Assembly (NCBI RefSeq): GCF_010183535.1
Contig: NC_071331.1
Location: 23,188,001-23,252,000 of the forward strand
Direction: 5' to 3'
DNA from: Caenorhabditis remanei
Taxonomy: Eukaryota; Nematoda; Chromadorea; Rhabditida; Rhabditidae
Length of the DNA stretch: 64,000 nt
Positions 52,883 to 64,000 of this stretch are shown one piece after another (within the stretch, counting starts at the first letter, position 1; the number at the start of each line of letters is the position of its first letter). The notes under the pieces were generated by a model. That model searched no databases. It had not been told where the DNA came from and saw nothing but the letters and a program-made list of their open reading frames with translations. Both the position numbers and the translations under genes were made by a program.

Positions 52883-55800
52883 GGTCGATCGCGAGGTTCA
52901 TTGAAACACAAAAATGAATCAATTAGACTCGGAATAGACGAAGTCAGAAAACTTTCACGGAGGCAAAACGAGTAAAATTAGTTAGAATTCTCAAAGAAAT
53001 CCTTGCGAAAATGCAATACGCGAAGGTTCGGGATGTCGAGAGATAAAGAGCGGCCTCAGTCGAAGGAGTCACCTTCTCAGACGCCACAACTCAGAGCTCT
53101 TCACGAATAACTTCGGCGCAACCCGACGCTAAACCATCTCAAAGCTAAGCTAAACGCAAACTTCACAGCGAGCGAGATCGCTGCTATGAGAGCGTAACCA
53201 AGAGGCTTCGGAATCATAACGGATTCCGCGATGTGATCTGTTCTTAGTCTAGTGTTTCCATAAGCTGAAACTAGATCTTCTCTTAAACGACTGTCAGACT
53301 CATCAGTTATAGTAGAGCTCGCGGAGTGGAACTTCTTGTGCCTCCTGGAGTAGCGAGGTATCGCTAGCCTAATAAGGCCCTCCGCTTGCCAGGCGGCCGG
53401 CCCGTTAATCTAACGATCCGCTGGCGAAACTCCAAGACACACCTAGATTCCCCTCACCGAGATACTACAACGAAACGAAGACTCGACTGACAGAGAAAAA
53501 TCATAGCTCATAAACGACTACTTATGGTTACTGAGAGATACGAGATATATGACGGAAGTGAATACCTGTAATGGTAGATTACGAGTCATTGACGAATCGA
53601 CGACACTCATCTACACATGAGGAGCGCACTTTCTCAGACTGCTCGACCGATCGCTCGGTGGATGCGAATGATAGGTGTTTTCAGCCGGTATTCCGAATGA
53701 TTCATCTAGATCGACCCGAGGGTGGAGTAGAATAAATCACACAGAATTTAGACCGAAGTGGGAACTCCTACGAAATCGTAGTAGATCTTAGCTTCGATCA
53801 GCCGACTGTCCTCTTAGCATAACTCCGACAAATCGCTCATATCTGTCTAAACCTCGAACAGATACACCGCTAGTTTATGCTCTTTCTCTAATCCAGATGC
53901 AAGCGTTTTCGAGTAGGATTCAGGATCGATAATACTCTTGACAACGATTACAAGTAATCTTCAGATTCCGAGGGAGAATTCTCAATCACTATTGACTCTA
54001 TAAAGAGTTCAAAAGCCACGCGACGTGACGAGAAAACTAGCTCGTAATCCGGTCAGAATACACCAGATACCCGAGGGTAAGCTCAGTTTCAATACAGAAA
54101 CCGTGCTTCAAGAATCCCGCTGTCCTTCGAGAGAAACCTGTATACTTTCCCTTCGAAAGGGATCGTAAACCTGTATCGCTCTACGAACAACTCGAATGCT
54201 GGCATCCTTCAAAGATACTCAGAGTTCCATGTTATATTTGATCAATTATCTAGGGTTTCGAACCGAAATCCGTTACCCTTACTTCATCTACTAGTCCGAT
54301 TGTATAATCTGATAGCACCAAATCTGTCGGCGGTTTGTACCAACTGCCTCCTGGAGCAATGAATTCAAAGACTCATGCTCCGGGGGGCCAGAGGGTTCGA
54401 GTTCCTTCCCGATCCGAAGCGTCTCTCTCGAAAAATTCGAGGGATATCTTCCGATCGCGAAATAACTTGATCCCAAATGACACAACTCCGAACGAATCAG
54501 ACTCGACACTAGAAACCCTTACCAGATCGTAATTACTTACGCTCCGGGGGGCCAGAGGATGCTCCATAGGGAGTATCCTCCTCAGATATTACATCAAACT
54601 GGTACATGAAAGATAACTTCACAAACCAACACAGCCGACTATTCCTGGGTCTCCCGGAATCCTCGCGAAGAGAGGAAACCTTGCGGTTTGCTCGCTCCGG
54701 AGTGTTCCAGAAACCATGAATTAACCGGGGTGACTGTTTCAGCACACGTTTTCACGCTACTGAATATGTCGGTCGCCAAGATGCATCCAAATGATCATAT
54801 AAAAGATATACGAATATTCTTCAGCTTCTCAACTAAGTCTTCTGGTAGATAGGTCAGTTTTCGAGGTCATCGGATAGAGGTATTCGAAAATCTAAACGCA
54901 TGTATCGAGGAGCTCCCTCTATGAGGGCACCCTGTCGATACGAAATTCGAATGGCTCGATCCGACTAGAACGAACTGGCACCCATTCAGTATACAGCTCT
55001 CCAACTTTTACTTATACGCTCAAGTATCTTCCCGAAGCTCAAATCTCAACCATACGAATGTATGGCGAGCTCTTCGCTCCGAGCTGAAACATGCTCGTCA
55101 TCGTAAACCGATGAAGCTGACACCAAACGTACCCCGCGGAGGAAATCTCACGGCTCGTATCCCCTGATCAGCCGCGAGCGACTGTCGAACAGCAGATAAG
55201 AGTGGCAGATTGACTCCACGAGATCTATCTAATCGCAGAAGACAAGTGCGAAATTACTCAGTATTCTGCGATAGTAGCGATTCCCTTCTCCGGAGATTTG
55301 GAGCAATCCTTCGCCCAATTTCGTTTCCGATCTCTCCGTTCGAGTAACAGAAGGTTTCGACTGCTCGATCGCTTCCACTCTACTAACCACGTGACCTAAA
55401 TCACGCGTTTTCGAATTTAGGCATCAGCCGAACCCTTACCAGGATACTCGTTACGGATTGAAGGGAACGCAATCAACCGACTGATTCCACCAAATCCTTT
55501 CGAGGGATTCTGAAAGCGAAGGGTCCACTCAGAAGAATCACTAAGAGAACAAGCGAGGCAAGTCGGCGAGGTGACGGGAATCCGAAGGACTCGAAATAAA
55601 TCGAGGGAGATCAGACGACCGAGGCTCGCGTTATCACCATCGGGTTCTTCTAGGATCACTTTTATATTCGAGTTCGAAGCGGAACTATCGCCAATTCCTC
55701 CTCAATCTCGAACGTAAGCAATCACAGACTCAACCGAACGTACTGCTACGCTATCTACTACGACTTATGAAGTCCTGAGCCTTCGGCTGGTCCTTAGCAA

Positions 55801-58285
55801 AGCACGTCAGCTTCCCTTCTTTCAAACGACTGCCGAATCGTTACTAGTTTGTCCCAGAAGACTTCCGCTTTCGCAGAATTCTCCCAAAACTCCCTAGAAA
55901 CAATAAGGCGAAAGAAGTTAGTCTGCCGTCTAATGAAACTCTTCGTTACTCGCTAATCACAATCACAGCAAGGGGATGACGACACTTTGGCACTGTACAT
56001 GCCCTCGCATTAGATCATGAAGCCCATATAGCGCTTGTATACACGTCGAAGTTCCCTTGCCGACTTAAATGACCACTCGAAGTGGAAGGTATTCGCTAGG
56101 GGGAACAATGACGCATCTACACGCTACACGAACTCAGCCGACGCAGTGTGGTGGAGCACTTGAGGCGAGGAGCAGGATCATCCACTCTGGAGGTACGCCC
56201 CGTCTCTTGCCTGGCACCGCTTACGCCAGCTCTCAACGAGCTCCTAAAGTCTCAAAACTAAGATCTAGAACAGCCTTAGCTTCACACGAGGGGGCTCGCC
56301 TGCTCTGCCTCGATCTCGTAGTTCTTAAAACATCAGAATTCTTCTGCTGTTCCAGAACCACGCAATCAAAACATCAGCCGACCCGAGGATCCGCACATTG
56401 TGCCGATTTGGAAAGACATCCGTCCCACGAGGGAGATCGTCTGCAGCAATAGCTGCTGATCTCCCGACAGGGCAAAAACTACTGAAAACTGTCCGAAATC
56501 CGAAGATCTAGGCCAGTTTCAGCAATTCGGCAGAAGAATAACCGCAATCCGCACAACACACAAACCCAGGGACCCCCAGTTTTTATTTACACTCTCTCTT
56601 AACTCGAGGGTTCGAAATCTCATCCTTTAATCACCGAAGTGACTATCGGAGTTCTCTAGAGCTCGAATCTTGAGAAAATGTCTTGAATCCTTCGCGTCAA
56701 TAAATGAGGATCCTTCTCAAGCTTGTATCGACTTCCAGTCTCTTCGGCAGCTCTCAAGGATTTTCGGTTTCCCGAAATTCCGAGCGAATCCAAAAAGAAT
56801 TGAAAAATCGATAAACTTGCGAAATTTCCTCCAATCGACACGTCGAATCCGCAAAGAGGCGTCGAATATCCAAACAACAGATATCCGATAGATTGGGCAT
56901 TTGAATTCGGAAGTCTCCGAGTGATTGGCGTGCCTCAGAAGCTCTTTTGTTCCGCAAACGGATAAATCCGTGTTAAAACACAGCAAGAACCAGAGCAACT
57001 AACACACCCCGCTCACTAGGGAGCCCTCGAAAACAAATCCAACCGCAATAACCCCGTATTAAGCCGAAAAAAATATTTTCCAGCAAAAAACGAGGGGATT
57101 TGAGCCAAAACGAGGAAATTCGACTGTATTCCTTCTTCTCGACATCGTATTTGACCGTCCACGAGGTAATTTCATCAATCCCAGCCGATTTCCATGCCTC
57201 TCGGGATTTTCGAAATGTTTCGCAACATTTCGAAATCGCGAGCGACGTCGGAATCCGGTGGAGAATCGAGGAAAATTGCATCCAATCCTTGAAAACCACA
57301 GCAAACATAGCAATAGAATCCATTCGGAGCCTTCCTCGGACTTTCCCATCGATTTCCTTGCGAAAATCGAGGGAAATTAGACCAGAACGGACTGCTCCCT
57401 AAGCGAACGCGACACGTGATGACCATACAACAGGATACCGAGTGTTTCCGATTAGTTTTCGCTTTGATTCGCTTCTCTCGGGATTTTCGAAATATTTCGC
57501 AATATTTCGAAATACCGAGCGAAGGCTAAATCTAGCGAAAACCGGTGGAAACGGGTACCTGAAGACAGCTAACGAGCTGCGACGCCCGACAACATCGCGC
57601 AAACGGTCGATCCGAGGGGTCTCCGAGCGAATCGAGTCCAAATTCCAGCGAAAATCGACGAAATGTGCACGAGGGAGCCAAAATGAAGACGAGAAGTGGA
57701 GAATGCGAGCCGAGGTGGCAGAAACTGTGCGAGCAATGCAGCTCTGGGCCAAAAAATCTCAACTTTTCCGAAGAAAAGGAAATAATTTAGGCCAGCGCCG
57801 ATTTCTCGGGAATTTCCGCCAAATTCCTCGCGAAAACACCGATAAATCGGGGTTTTCTTAGACTCTGGCACTATTCTCGGGGTATTCGGTCGCTTTATCG
57901 CGAAAAAATCGCGAAAAACCGACGGAAATCCCAAAAAAAGTGACGAGAAATCGCGAGGAAATTCGCACAATTATGAGAACGAGGCCTAAACCCCGCGTCT
58001 CACTAGAGCGCGTTTGCTATAAATTTTAAAGGACGACGCCAAAGGCGCGCGAAATTTAAAAAATAAAGCATAATTTCCGCGATAAATCGTTGAGAAATAC
58101 CCGAATTTGAGACTTGCGAAATAAAATTTCGCCTAAAACACTAAATTCTCAAGGAGAAACACGTGAAATCGTACAAATTAAATCGAAAAAATCGATTTTT
58201 TGGGCAAATTTTGAGCGAAACCGACTGATTCGCTGGGCCGACGGAAAAATCGATTTTCATCGAAATTTCCTCCGGAAGCCAGTAA
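52883..58285 (-). other. 5.4-kb leader between PBS and first accessory gene
   Basis: No long sense frame with gene-like features; all open frames are short and overlap on both strands. A direct repeat at about 57195-57290 and 57475-57560 shares GGGATTTTCGAAAT(G/A)TTTCGCAA and CCGGTGGA. GCTCCGGGGGGCCAGAGG occurs twice (about 54378 and 54541). CGAGGG recurs about every 450 bp. The element's only exact CTGTTTCA is at 54734-54741, probably by chance. Roles in packaging, splicing or translation are possible but unproven. Confidence 0.6.
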
Positions 58286-58303
58286 ACCTGGTCAGATGCA
58301 CCA
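58286..58303 (-). other. Primer-binding site
   Basis: Two bases after the 5' LTR the sense strand reads TGGTGCATCTGACCAGG. It begins with TGG, as expected for pairing with the CCA end of a tRNA whose 3' acceptor strand ends AGATGCA-CCA. I do not assign the tRNA. CAG followed by GTTTAC at its edge could also act as a splice donor. Confidence 0.75.
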
Positions 58304-58305
58304 AA

Positions 58306-59048
58306 TGTGGCCATCTCTTCTATCTCTCGAGAGGGGGACAGAAGGCCGCCGGTAAGAGCCGAGTGAGATGTACATGTTCTCACAATTATACCTTCTTTTT
58401 AGGTGGTTCAGAGGTATTAGAAGGCGCCCATTTGTAAGGAATAACGCGTGTTTATAGATAACAGGTTTATTAGGATAAAAAGCATGTCCAACGAGGGACT
58501 GCATTAAAAACCTATACCGGTTATCTCCTTTACAGAAAATAGGGTTAAAGGGGAAAAGGTTCGTAGAGGACTAAGAAGAATACCCGCGGTGATTCTCCTA
58601 AAAGGAGAAGAACCGAGGGATTCGCCGAGTGCTCGACTACAACTTCTCCAACAAATCTACAATAAAACGGGGGACAATCTCAACAAAAGAATCTAAAGAT
58701 TAACTAAAAAGTTAGACTGAATAAATTATATTAGGCCAAGTCGTTGTTGTCGGTCAGCTACGGTTGCACTCGTTTCCTGTGTGTCGGCGCGGCGAGACCA
58801 GTGATGTTGTTAATAGCGTGCGCCTTTGATAGTGGAGACGCAGACAACGAGTATGGCGGTGATTTGAATTGAAAGGGAATTGCCTCCGCTTCCAATGGAG
58901 TTAAAGAAACAGGGAAAAAGGGAGAAAATAACAGAAAGTAAAATATGAAATAAATGTAAACTAAATTAGAATAATTTAGAGAACAATTATTACATTTTAG
59001 TTTGGAGTGGGACAGGACCCTGATTCGGGGACCAGGAGACTGTCAACA
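58306..59048 (-). repeat. 5' LTR of the retrotransposon
   Basis: 743 bp, matching 35705-36447 as far as can be read. It carries the element's promoter by position. AATAAA (sense) lies at about 58471-58466. The plus-strand neighbour base-for-base is AATCA followed immediately by a CTGTTTCA core. Confidence 0.95.
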
Positions 59049-60194
59049 AATCACTGTTTCAGAAAATCCAGAAAATGTTCACATTTTTCAATTTAGTGTT
59101 CTTGCTGTGAATTTCGATCCTCTAAGCATTTTAGTTCCAAATAGAACATCAGACGTGTTCTAGAGTACCAAAAATTTTTTTAAAAAACTTTTTACTGCTG
59201 CAAAAATCAGGATATGACTCGATAATAGTAGTGATAGTAATCCAAGATCCAAACACCTAGAGCCTAGATTTTATTTATTCTTCCATTTATTATGTTAGCA
59301 AATTTTATTTAAAAATTTAACTGTTTCAATAGTTTTTAGAACAGAAATATTTTTTGTTACTATGTTGTGCAAAGTTTGATAGATGTCTTCGCCAGTTGTT
59401 GACAAAATTTATTTTTTTTGATTATTGTAAAGCTTGAATTGTTTTCTGAATAACATGAGTTGTTTTGAATTTCTTTCAATTCATTGGGAAAGATTATCAG
59501 AAACCATTTTTAAAATATACTGTTTCAATTGTTCTTGAAACAGAAGTTTTAACAATGTTTTTCAATTTTTGTTACAAAAATCCACTTGTGCGACAATAGT
59601 GTTCAAAAAATCTCGAAGAAAGTAGAAGTTAGAAAAACAAATCATTTAATTGTGAAAGTTTGAAATATGAGATTGTATGTGACTGAATTTCTTATCATTT
59701 TAGTCGAAAACTGTGCGATATTTTATGAAATTTTGAAACAAAAATAATTTCTCAATATTCTCAAACTTATTTTCGGAGAATTACAGTATGATTTATCACT
59801 TATTCTTTAAAACTTTATGATTCATAAAACTCACGAAACAGACAATTTTCTGTGGTTCTCAATAAAACTTTTCTAGTGGCAGGTTAGTGAAAAGACGTTT
59901 CTTCGAAAAGCAACTGCTATGAATAGTTTTTTGAAAAAACAAACTTCAAAGGAATGTGGTTTGATATCGACTTTTTGGTTAAGCGTTTATATTTCATTAA
60001 TTTTTGAAACAGGCATTTGTATGTACTTATCGTTATGCTTAACTTTTGAATAATTGAATCATAGTCATGAAACTGAAAATCCGGTTTTAATAGTTCATAA
60101 ATTGCTGTTGACCGTACTGTTAACCAAATTACACTGCTTAGAATTTGAACGATTGCGGGCAACAGGAATAATTATTAGCGAAAATTTGGAATTT

Positions 60195-60515
60195 ATAAAC
60201 ACGAAAATAATTGTTTTTGAAACAGTAAATTTGAGAAGTGGTAGAGCGAGAGTGCGGTATACCGACTTCCGACTTCCGGGCTGTTTTTCACTTCCGACTT
60301 CCGACTTCCGACTTCCGGATAAGGAAAGTCACTTCCGACTTCCGTTTTGAAAACTTTACTTCCGACTTCCATCTTCCGAGTTCCGTTTTCGGATGTTTAC
60401 TTCCGATTTCCGTCATTCCAAAATAATTTGAAAATGTTGTATAATTTATTTCCGGAAAAAAGAAACATGGCTCAAGGACGTTTTGAAACCAGGGACTTGG
60501 AAACCGGGACCATTT
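60195..60515 (-). repeat. Inverted paralogue of 32360-32470, interrupted by an insert
   Basis: TTTGAAACAGTAAATTTGAG, GTGGTAGAGC and GGACGTTTTGAAACCAGG match the reverse complement of 32360-32470. A foreign ~210-bp stretch (about 60247-60460) separates the halves. The same piRNA locus also occurs at 35390-35440. Confidence 0.75.
60254..60420 (+). repeat. ACTTCCG simple repeat
   Basis: About fifteen ACTTCCG or ACTTCCGACTTCCG units, some diverged, lie inside the insert that interrupts the paralogous locus. It may be a MITE of the same style as the TTCCGCC family, but the ends are not defined. Confidence 0.75.
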
Positions 60516-61719
60516 AAACATGAAAAATTATAAATAAGGTATGTTTCGCAATAACATGAACAATTCATTTACCTTCCACGTGTTCACTATTTTCCCTTTA
60601 TTTATTTCAAGTTTAGTAATTTTTCAACTTTTGGTTTCGAAATGTCTCAAAAACGAAAATCACCCTTGAACAGTTGGATATGAATTGAAAATCTTCTTGA
60701 AACAGTGAAAATCTAATTTTTGAAAATGTAAGTTTTTTTGCAAAACTGTAAGCTGCATTGTTGTTGAATAATAGTTTCGAAACAGTAGAAAAATGTGACA
60801 ACTGAAATATTGGAAATTTAGGAGCTTTTTGAGTTGTTCCTGCGCATCCCTTCCTACAAAAGCCCACGACGATACAGATTTTCACAGATTATAATGAAAA
60901 TCGGTGTTAAATAAAAACTCTGCGTCTTTGATATTTTGATACTCTTTTGTTTGCGTTGGGGCGCAGTTGTAATAAACATGCTAGACTAATATTTTAATCA
61001 GTTTTTCTGTGACGTACCGGTGTTTTTCACATATTAACTATATCAAGAATTGCGCTTCAGTTTCTTTTATTTCTGAAACAGGAACTTCTTATTGTTTCGG
61101 CAATTCCTTTTTTATAATTCTGTTTCAACAAATCTGTTTATGAGTCAGTGCTAGGAGGTTGATAATAGCAGCAGTAATCCAGATTGAACTTTGGTACAAC
61201 GACGATCGGTTATTCGAAAATTCAATTTCTACCTATCACAATTTTGAAACAGTGATTTCTATGCTTCACTCGTTGTAGAATCGTGTTAAACATTCATATT
61301 ACTGTCAACTTACATCAATCAGTTTATATATTATCTTTAAAAATATTCATAAGAATTCTGAAACATCTAGAAAACCCTGTTTTTTAAGGCGCGTTTTCTC
61401 GCGGCTACGCCACTCGAGTTCACGTTAAAACTGTGTTGATGGTAATTTATATTTTTGGAAATGAAAATGTAATGCCGACATTGTGACAGAGATTCGGAAA
61501 AACCCCACGGAATGATAATTTATTCAATTAATACATTTCTTTTGACAGCTGAAAAATTGCACAAACACTTACTGTTTCAAAATTTTATTGTGCATTTACA
61601 AGATTGAGTTGGTTAGTTTGCATGATCTTAAGACGAGTAATGTTTTAATTTAGTTTCGCAAAAACTTTTTTCTGTTTCATGATTTCATGATTTCAAATTT
61701 TTGAAAAAATAGTCTGGAG

Positions 61720-62178
61720 CAGAGTTGAGCGGAATTCCGCCTTCCGCTTTCCGCCAAAAATTGTCCTATTTCCGCTTTCCGCCTTCCGCCGTTTAAAGAT
61801 TTTTTCCTCAGCTTGAAAAATTTGTTCACCTATTCCAATTTACTGATATTTTTGTGGTTTTCTGCAGCAAAGCTATCAGTGTTTACCGAAAAAACAAAAT
61901 TTAACCATTTTAGTGTTTTTTACTACAAAATAAGGCCAAAATCGTATTTTTGAAAGCGACATTGTATTCCGCCTTCCGCCTTTTGCCATTTTTTTCCATT
62001 CCGCTTTCCTCCTTCCGCCTTCCAACGAAAAATTTTCGCTTCCGCCTTCCGCTCTCCGCTTTCCGACAATATTTTTCAATTCCGCCTTCCGCTTTCCGCC
62101 CAAAAAATGTTTATTCCGCTTTCCGCTTTCCGCTTTCCGCCTTCCGCCATTTCGAAAACCGCATTCCGCTCAAATCTG
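61720..62178. mobile_element. hAT-type MITE, 459 bp, TTCCGCC family
   Basis: Ends CAGAGTTGAGCGGAATTCC and CAGATTTGAGCGGAATGC (reverse complement) are flanked by perfect octamers GTCTGGAG (61712-61719 and 62179-62186). Both halves are rich in TTCCGCC or TTCCGCT units. It is the longest of the family here; see also 25458-25697 and 5796-5859. Confidence 0.93.
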
Positions 62179-62186
62179 GTCTGGAG

Positions 62187-64000
62187 TCGTCTGCTGTACG
62201 ACGTACTACTATTCAACCGGCGAAACTGAAAACTTATTAGTGTTATGGACAACTGGGACCTTTCATATCAAGTTCAAACAAAATTCCGAAACTGTGAAAA
62301 AGAAAACAATTCAAAACGTTTTCTAAACGTAACTAACACCAAAAAAGCGAAATTTCAATTATTTGCTTAATAAAATTTCAAAATAGAGATTTCTAGCAGC
62401 ATATAGCAAAAACAGTCGCCAAAAAACGGTTATTAATAAAAAAACACTATTTACCGTTTCACAGATTTCATGAAACGGTAAATTTTTAAATTTTTCTATT
62501 GTTACGTTTTTATTGACATTCAGAAGAATTTCTAAAATTAGTTGCTAGAAGGCTGAACATAATTACCCAGAATTTTTGAAACGTTGAAAATGTGATTTGA
62601 GGTATTATATTGATCATTTTAAATATATTTTTCCCCGTCAAACAGGCACACAGACATCTCATCAGACGCCGCCGCAGAAGTTCAGAAAAAATAATATTTG
62701 CACGTATTCCCTAATTTCCACGTGTCACTAAAAATGATGCAAGATTATATGAGTACATGTATCAAAAACCACCTGTGTCTAATAGAAAATGGGGAAAAGG
62801 AAACAGAGTATACATGACTTTCTGCAAAAGAAATTTATGGTCAGGGATGCAAATAAGTAACTGAACATGTTTAAGCTGCAGATATCTGCTACAATGACAA
62901 AAATTATTACTGTTTCAGAAAAAACTTTAAAATTAAATTATTACATCAACATTAGCATTTAAAATCCAGATAGAACATTAAAAATCATCTATAATTTCAT
63001 TTGAAGGAAAATTTTTTTTTAAAGAGTATCGAATTTCTGAGTCCCTAAGAATTTATTTGCTGCTTCAAAAATTCCGGATATTACTCAATGTTAGTAATTT
63101 GATAGTGACTCGCAGATCTAAGAAAGTTATTTATTTCAATGAATGTTTCAGAGAATTGTAAACCAGAAATGCATTTTTAATTATGACATTATACCAATGT
63201 TTGGTTAGCAAAACTCACTCTTTCTAATTATGGTAAAGTTTAACTGTTTTTTGTATAGCACAATGTGAATTGCGTCATAACTTTTATAGGACAGTGTATA
63301 TTTTATTTTTGAAAGCAAAAAAAAACTGTTTCTGAAAATATTTATAGAAATCATTACTAGAAGCAGTTGCTTAACACAGTTTCGATTTCAACCCGATTTC
63401 ATTAAAACAAAAAGGCGAAGCTTAAAACTTTTCTGGGTTATTAGTGTTATTGACAACTGAAATTTGTTTAGGACAAAAATTTAACACTATCTAACTTTCA
63501 TATTTCTTACTTTTTCACATTTCCCTGAAACAGTAAAAATTTTTGGAGGGTTTTTTTTATTTTTCAGTAAACGATAACTGTAACTGAATTCTTGAAAATT
63601 TCCATTTTTTGGGAAAAATAGTTTGGAGACGTCTACTGTACAAAATAGACAATTTTATTTTACAAAAAAAATGTTACCCGAAATAAATATTCAAAAAACT
63701 CTGAAACTGAAACAAATTTTCAAGTGTCTCAATAAAAGTACAAGCGGCGTTTCCGAACTATTTTTCCCAAAAATTTTCAACTTGGAAGAATTCAAAAATT
63801 GTCTAAACCTCGCAAAATCTTAACTGTTTCAAGAAAATGTAGAATTTTTAACGTTAGTTGGTGATTTCATGGAAAAAAATTGCTAATTTTTTGTCATAAA
63901 CAAATTTCAGCGATCAGCGGTCATTATGAATTGGACACAAAACAACTCTTGTCAGGCAATTAAATATTTTTCTACGAAACCTTTCTCGATTTCTTTCCAG
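62187..64000. other. AT-rich right edge
   Basis: Apart from the piRNA cores at 62910, 63526 and 63824 and near misses at 62454-62475 (TACCGTTTCAC, ATGAAACGGT, a small palindrome), no feature is supported. The open frame at 63623-63823 has no recognisable domain. Confidence 0.5.

Larger units (their letters stand above)
35705..59048 (-). mobile_element. Giant BEL/Pao LTR retrotransposon, 23,344 bp, apparently intact
   Basis: It is bounded by 743-bp direct LTRs (35705-36447 and 58306-59048) and by the 5-bp target duplication AATCA (35700-35704 and 59049-59053), which is typical of BEL/Pao. The sense strand is minus. Order 5' to 3': LTR, primer-binding site, 5.4-kb leader, three candidate spliced accessory genes, 4.3-kb spacer, gag, pol, LTR. 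BEL/Pao elements are usually well under 12 kb, so the length is exceptional. The base composition (near 45-50% GC by impression) differs sharply from the flanks. No env-like gene was recognised. The apparently identical LTRs and intact frames imply recent movement. Confidence 0.95.
59054..63831. ncRNA. 21U-RNA promoter group 8, right of the retrotransposon
   Basis: Plus-strand cores start at 59054, 59321, 59520, 61130, 61572, 61672, 62910 and 63824. Minus-strand cores start at 59536, 60005, 60218, 60698, 61074, 61245 and 63526. The 59054 core directly follows the retrotransposon's target duplication. The 59520/59536 pair is divergent and 16 bp apart, like 24956/24972. No protein gene was identified between 59 and 64 kb. 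Confidence 0.8.

Noticed and set aside
54734..54741. Exact CTGTTTCA inside the retrotransposon leader
   Set aside because: It lacks the AT-rich extended context and is single in 22 kb, as expected by chance.
56656..57970. Open frames up to 139 codons on both strands in the leader
   Set aside because: Several overlap in all frames, reflecting low stop-codon density in a GC-richer region; none shows a domain, splice sites or a start context.

Overview
The window reads as nematode nuclear DNA, from Caenorhabditis elegans or a very close relative. It is AT-rich (by impression about 65-70%), introns are short with TTTTCAG-type acceptors, and it holds many palindromic MITEs. Above all, the 8-base core CTGTTTCA recurs in the context ACTGTTTCAAAAATTT. 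That is the promoter core ('Ruby motif') of type I 21U-RNA (piRNA) genes, which in C. elegans cluster on chromosome IV. By eye I count 91 exact copies outside the large retrotransposon (59 on the minus strand, 32 on the plus strand) and only one inside it. The outer parts of the window are therefore a piRNA cluster made of dozens of independently promoted tiny ncRNA genes. All counts here are manual.

Layout: 1-10.2 kb is piRNA promoters mixed with MITEs, including two hAT-type elements with visible 8-bp target duplications. 10.2-13.5 kb is the only ordinary host gene, a seven-exon, 363-residue seven-transmembrane receptor on the minus strand; its introns are filled with hairpin repeats and contain no piRNA motifs. 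An inverted duplication of about 0.9 kb carrying piRNA motifs flanks this gene (8.1-8.9 kb and 14.5-15.5 kb). 16-28 kb is a run of piRNA promoters almost all on the minus strand. 28-35.7 kb has more motifs, palindromes, and a 2.2-kb near-perfect foldback element.

35,705-59,048 is one 23.3-kb BEL/Pao LTR retrotransposon on the minus strand. It has two 743-bp LTRs that look identical, the 5-bp target duplication AATCA, a recognisable primer-binding site, and intact gag and pol, so it inserted recently. It is several times longer than usual BEL elements because about 13.6 kb lies between the 5' LTR and gag. That stretch holds a 5.4-kb leader, three candidate spliced accessory genes (135, 210 and 625 codons; the last encodes a zinc-knuckle protein resembling the element's own Gag) and a 4.3-kb spacer. 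Gag itself has a splice acceptor just upstream of its ATG. Pol lacks an ATG and lies in the +1 frame. The 6-mer CGAGGG is strongly over-represented on one strand over the whole element. The insertion sits directly against a CTGTTTCA piRNA core.

59-64 kb resumes the piRNA cluster, with further MITEs.
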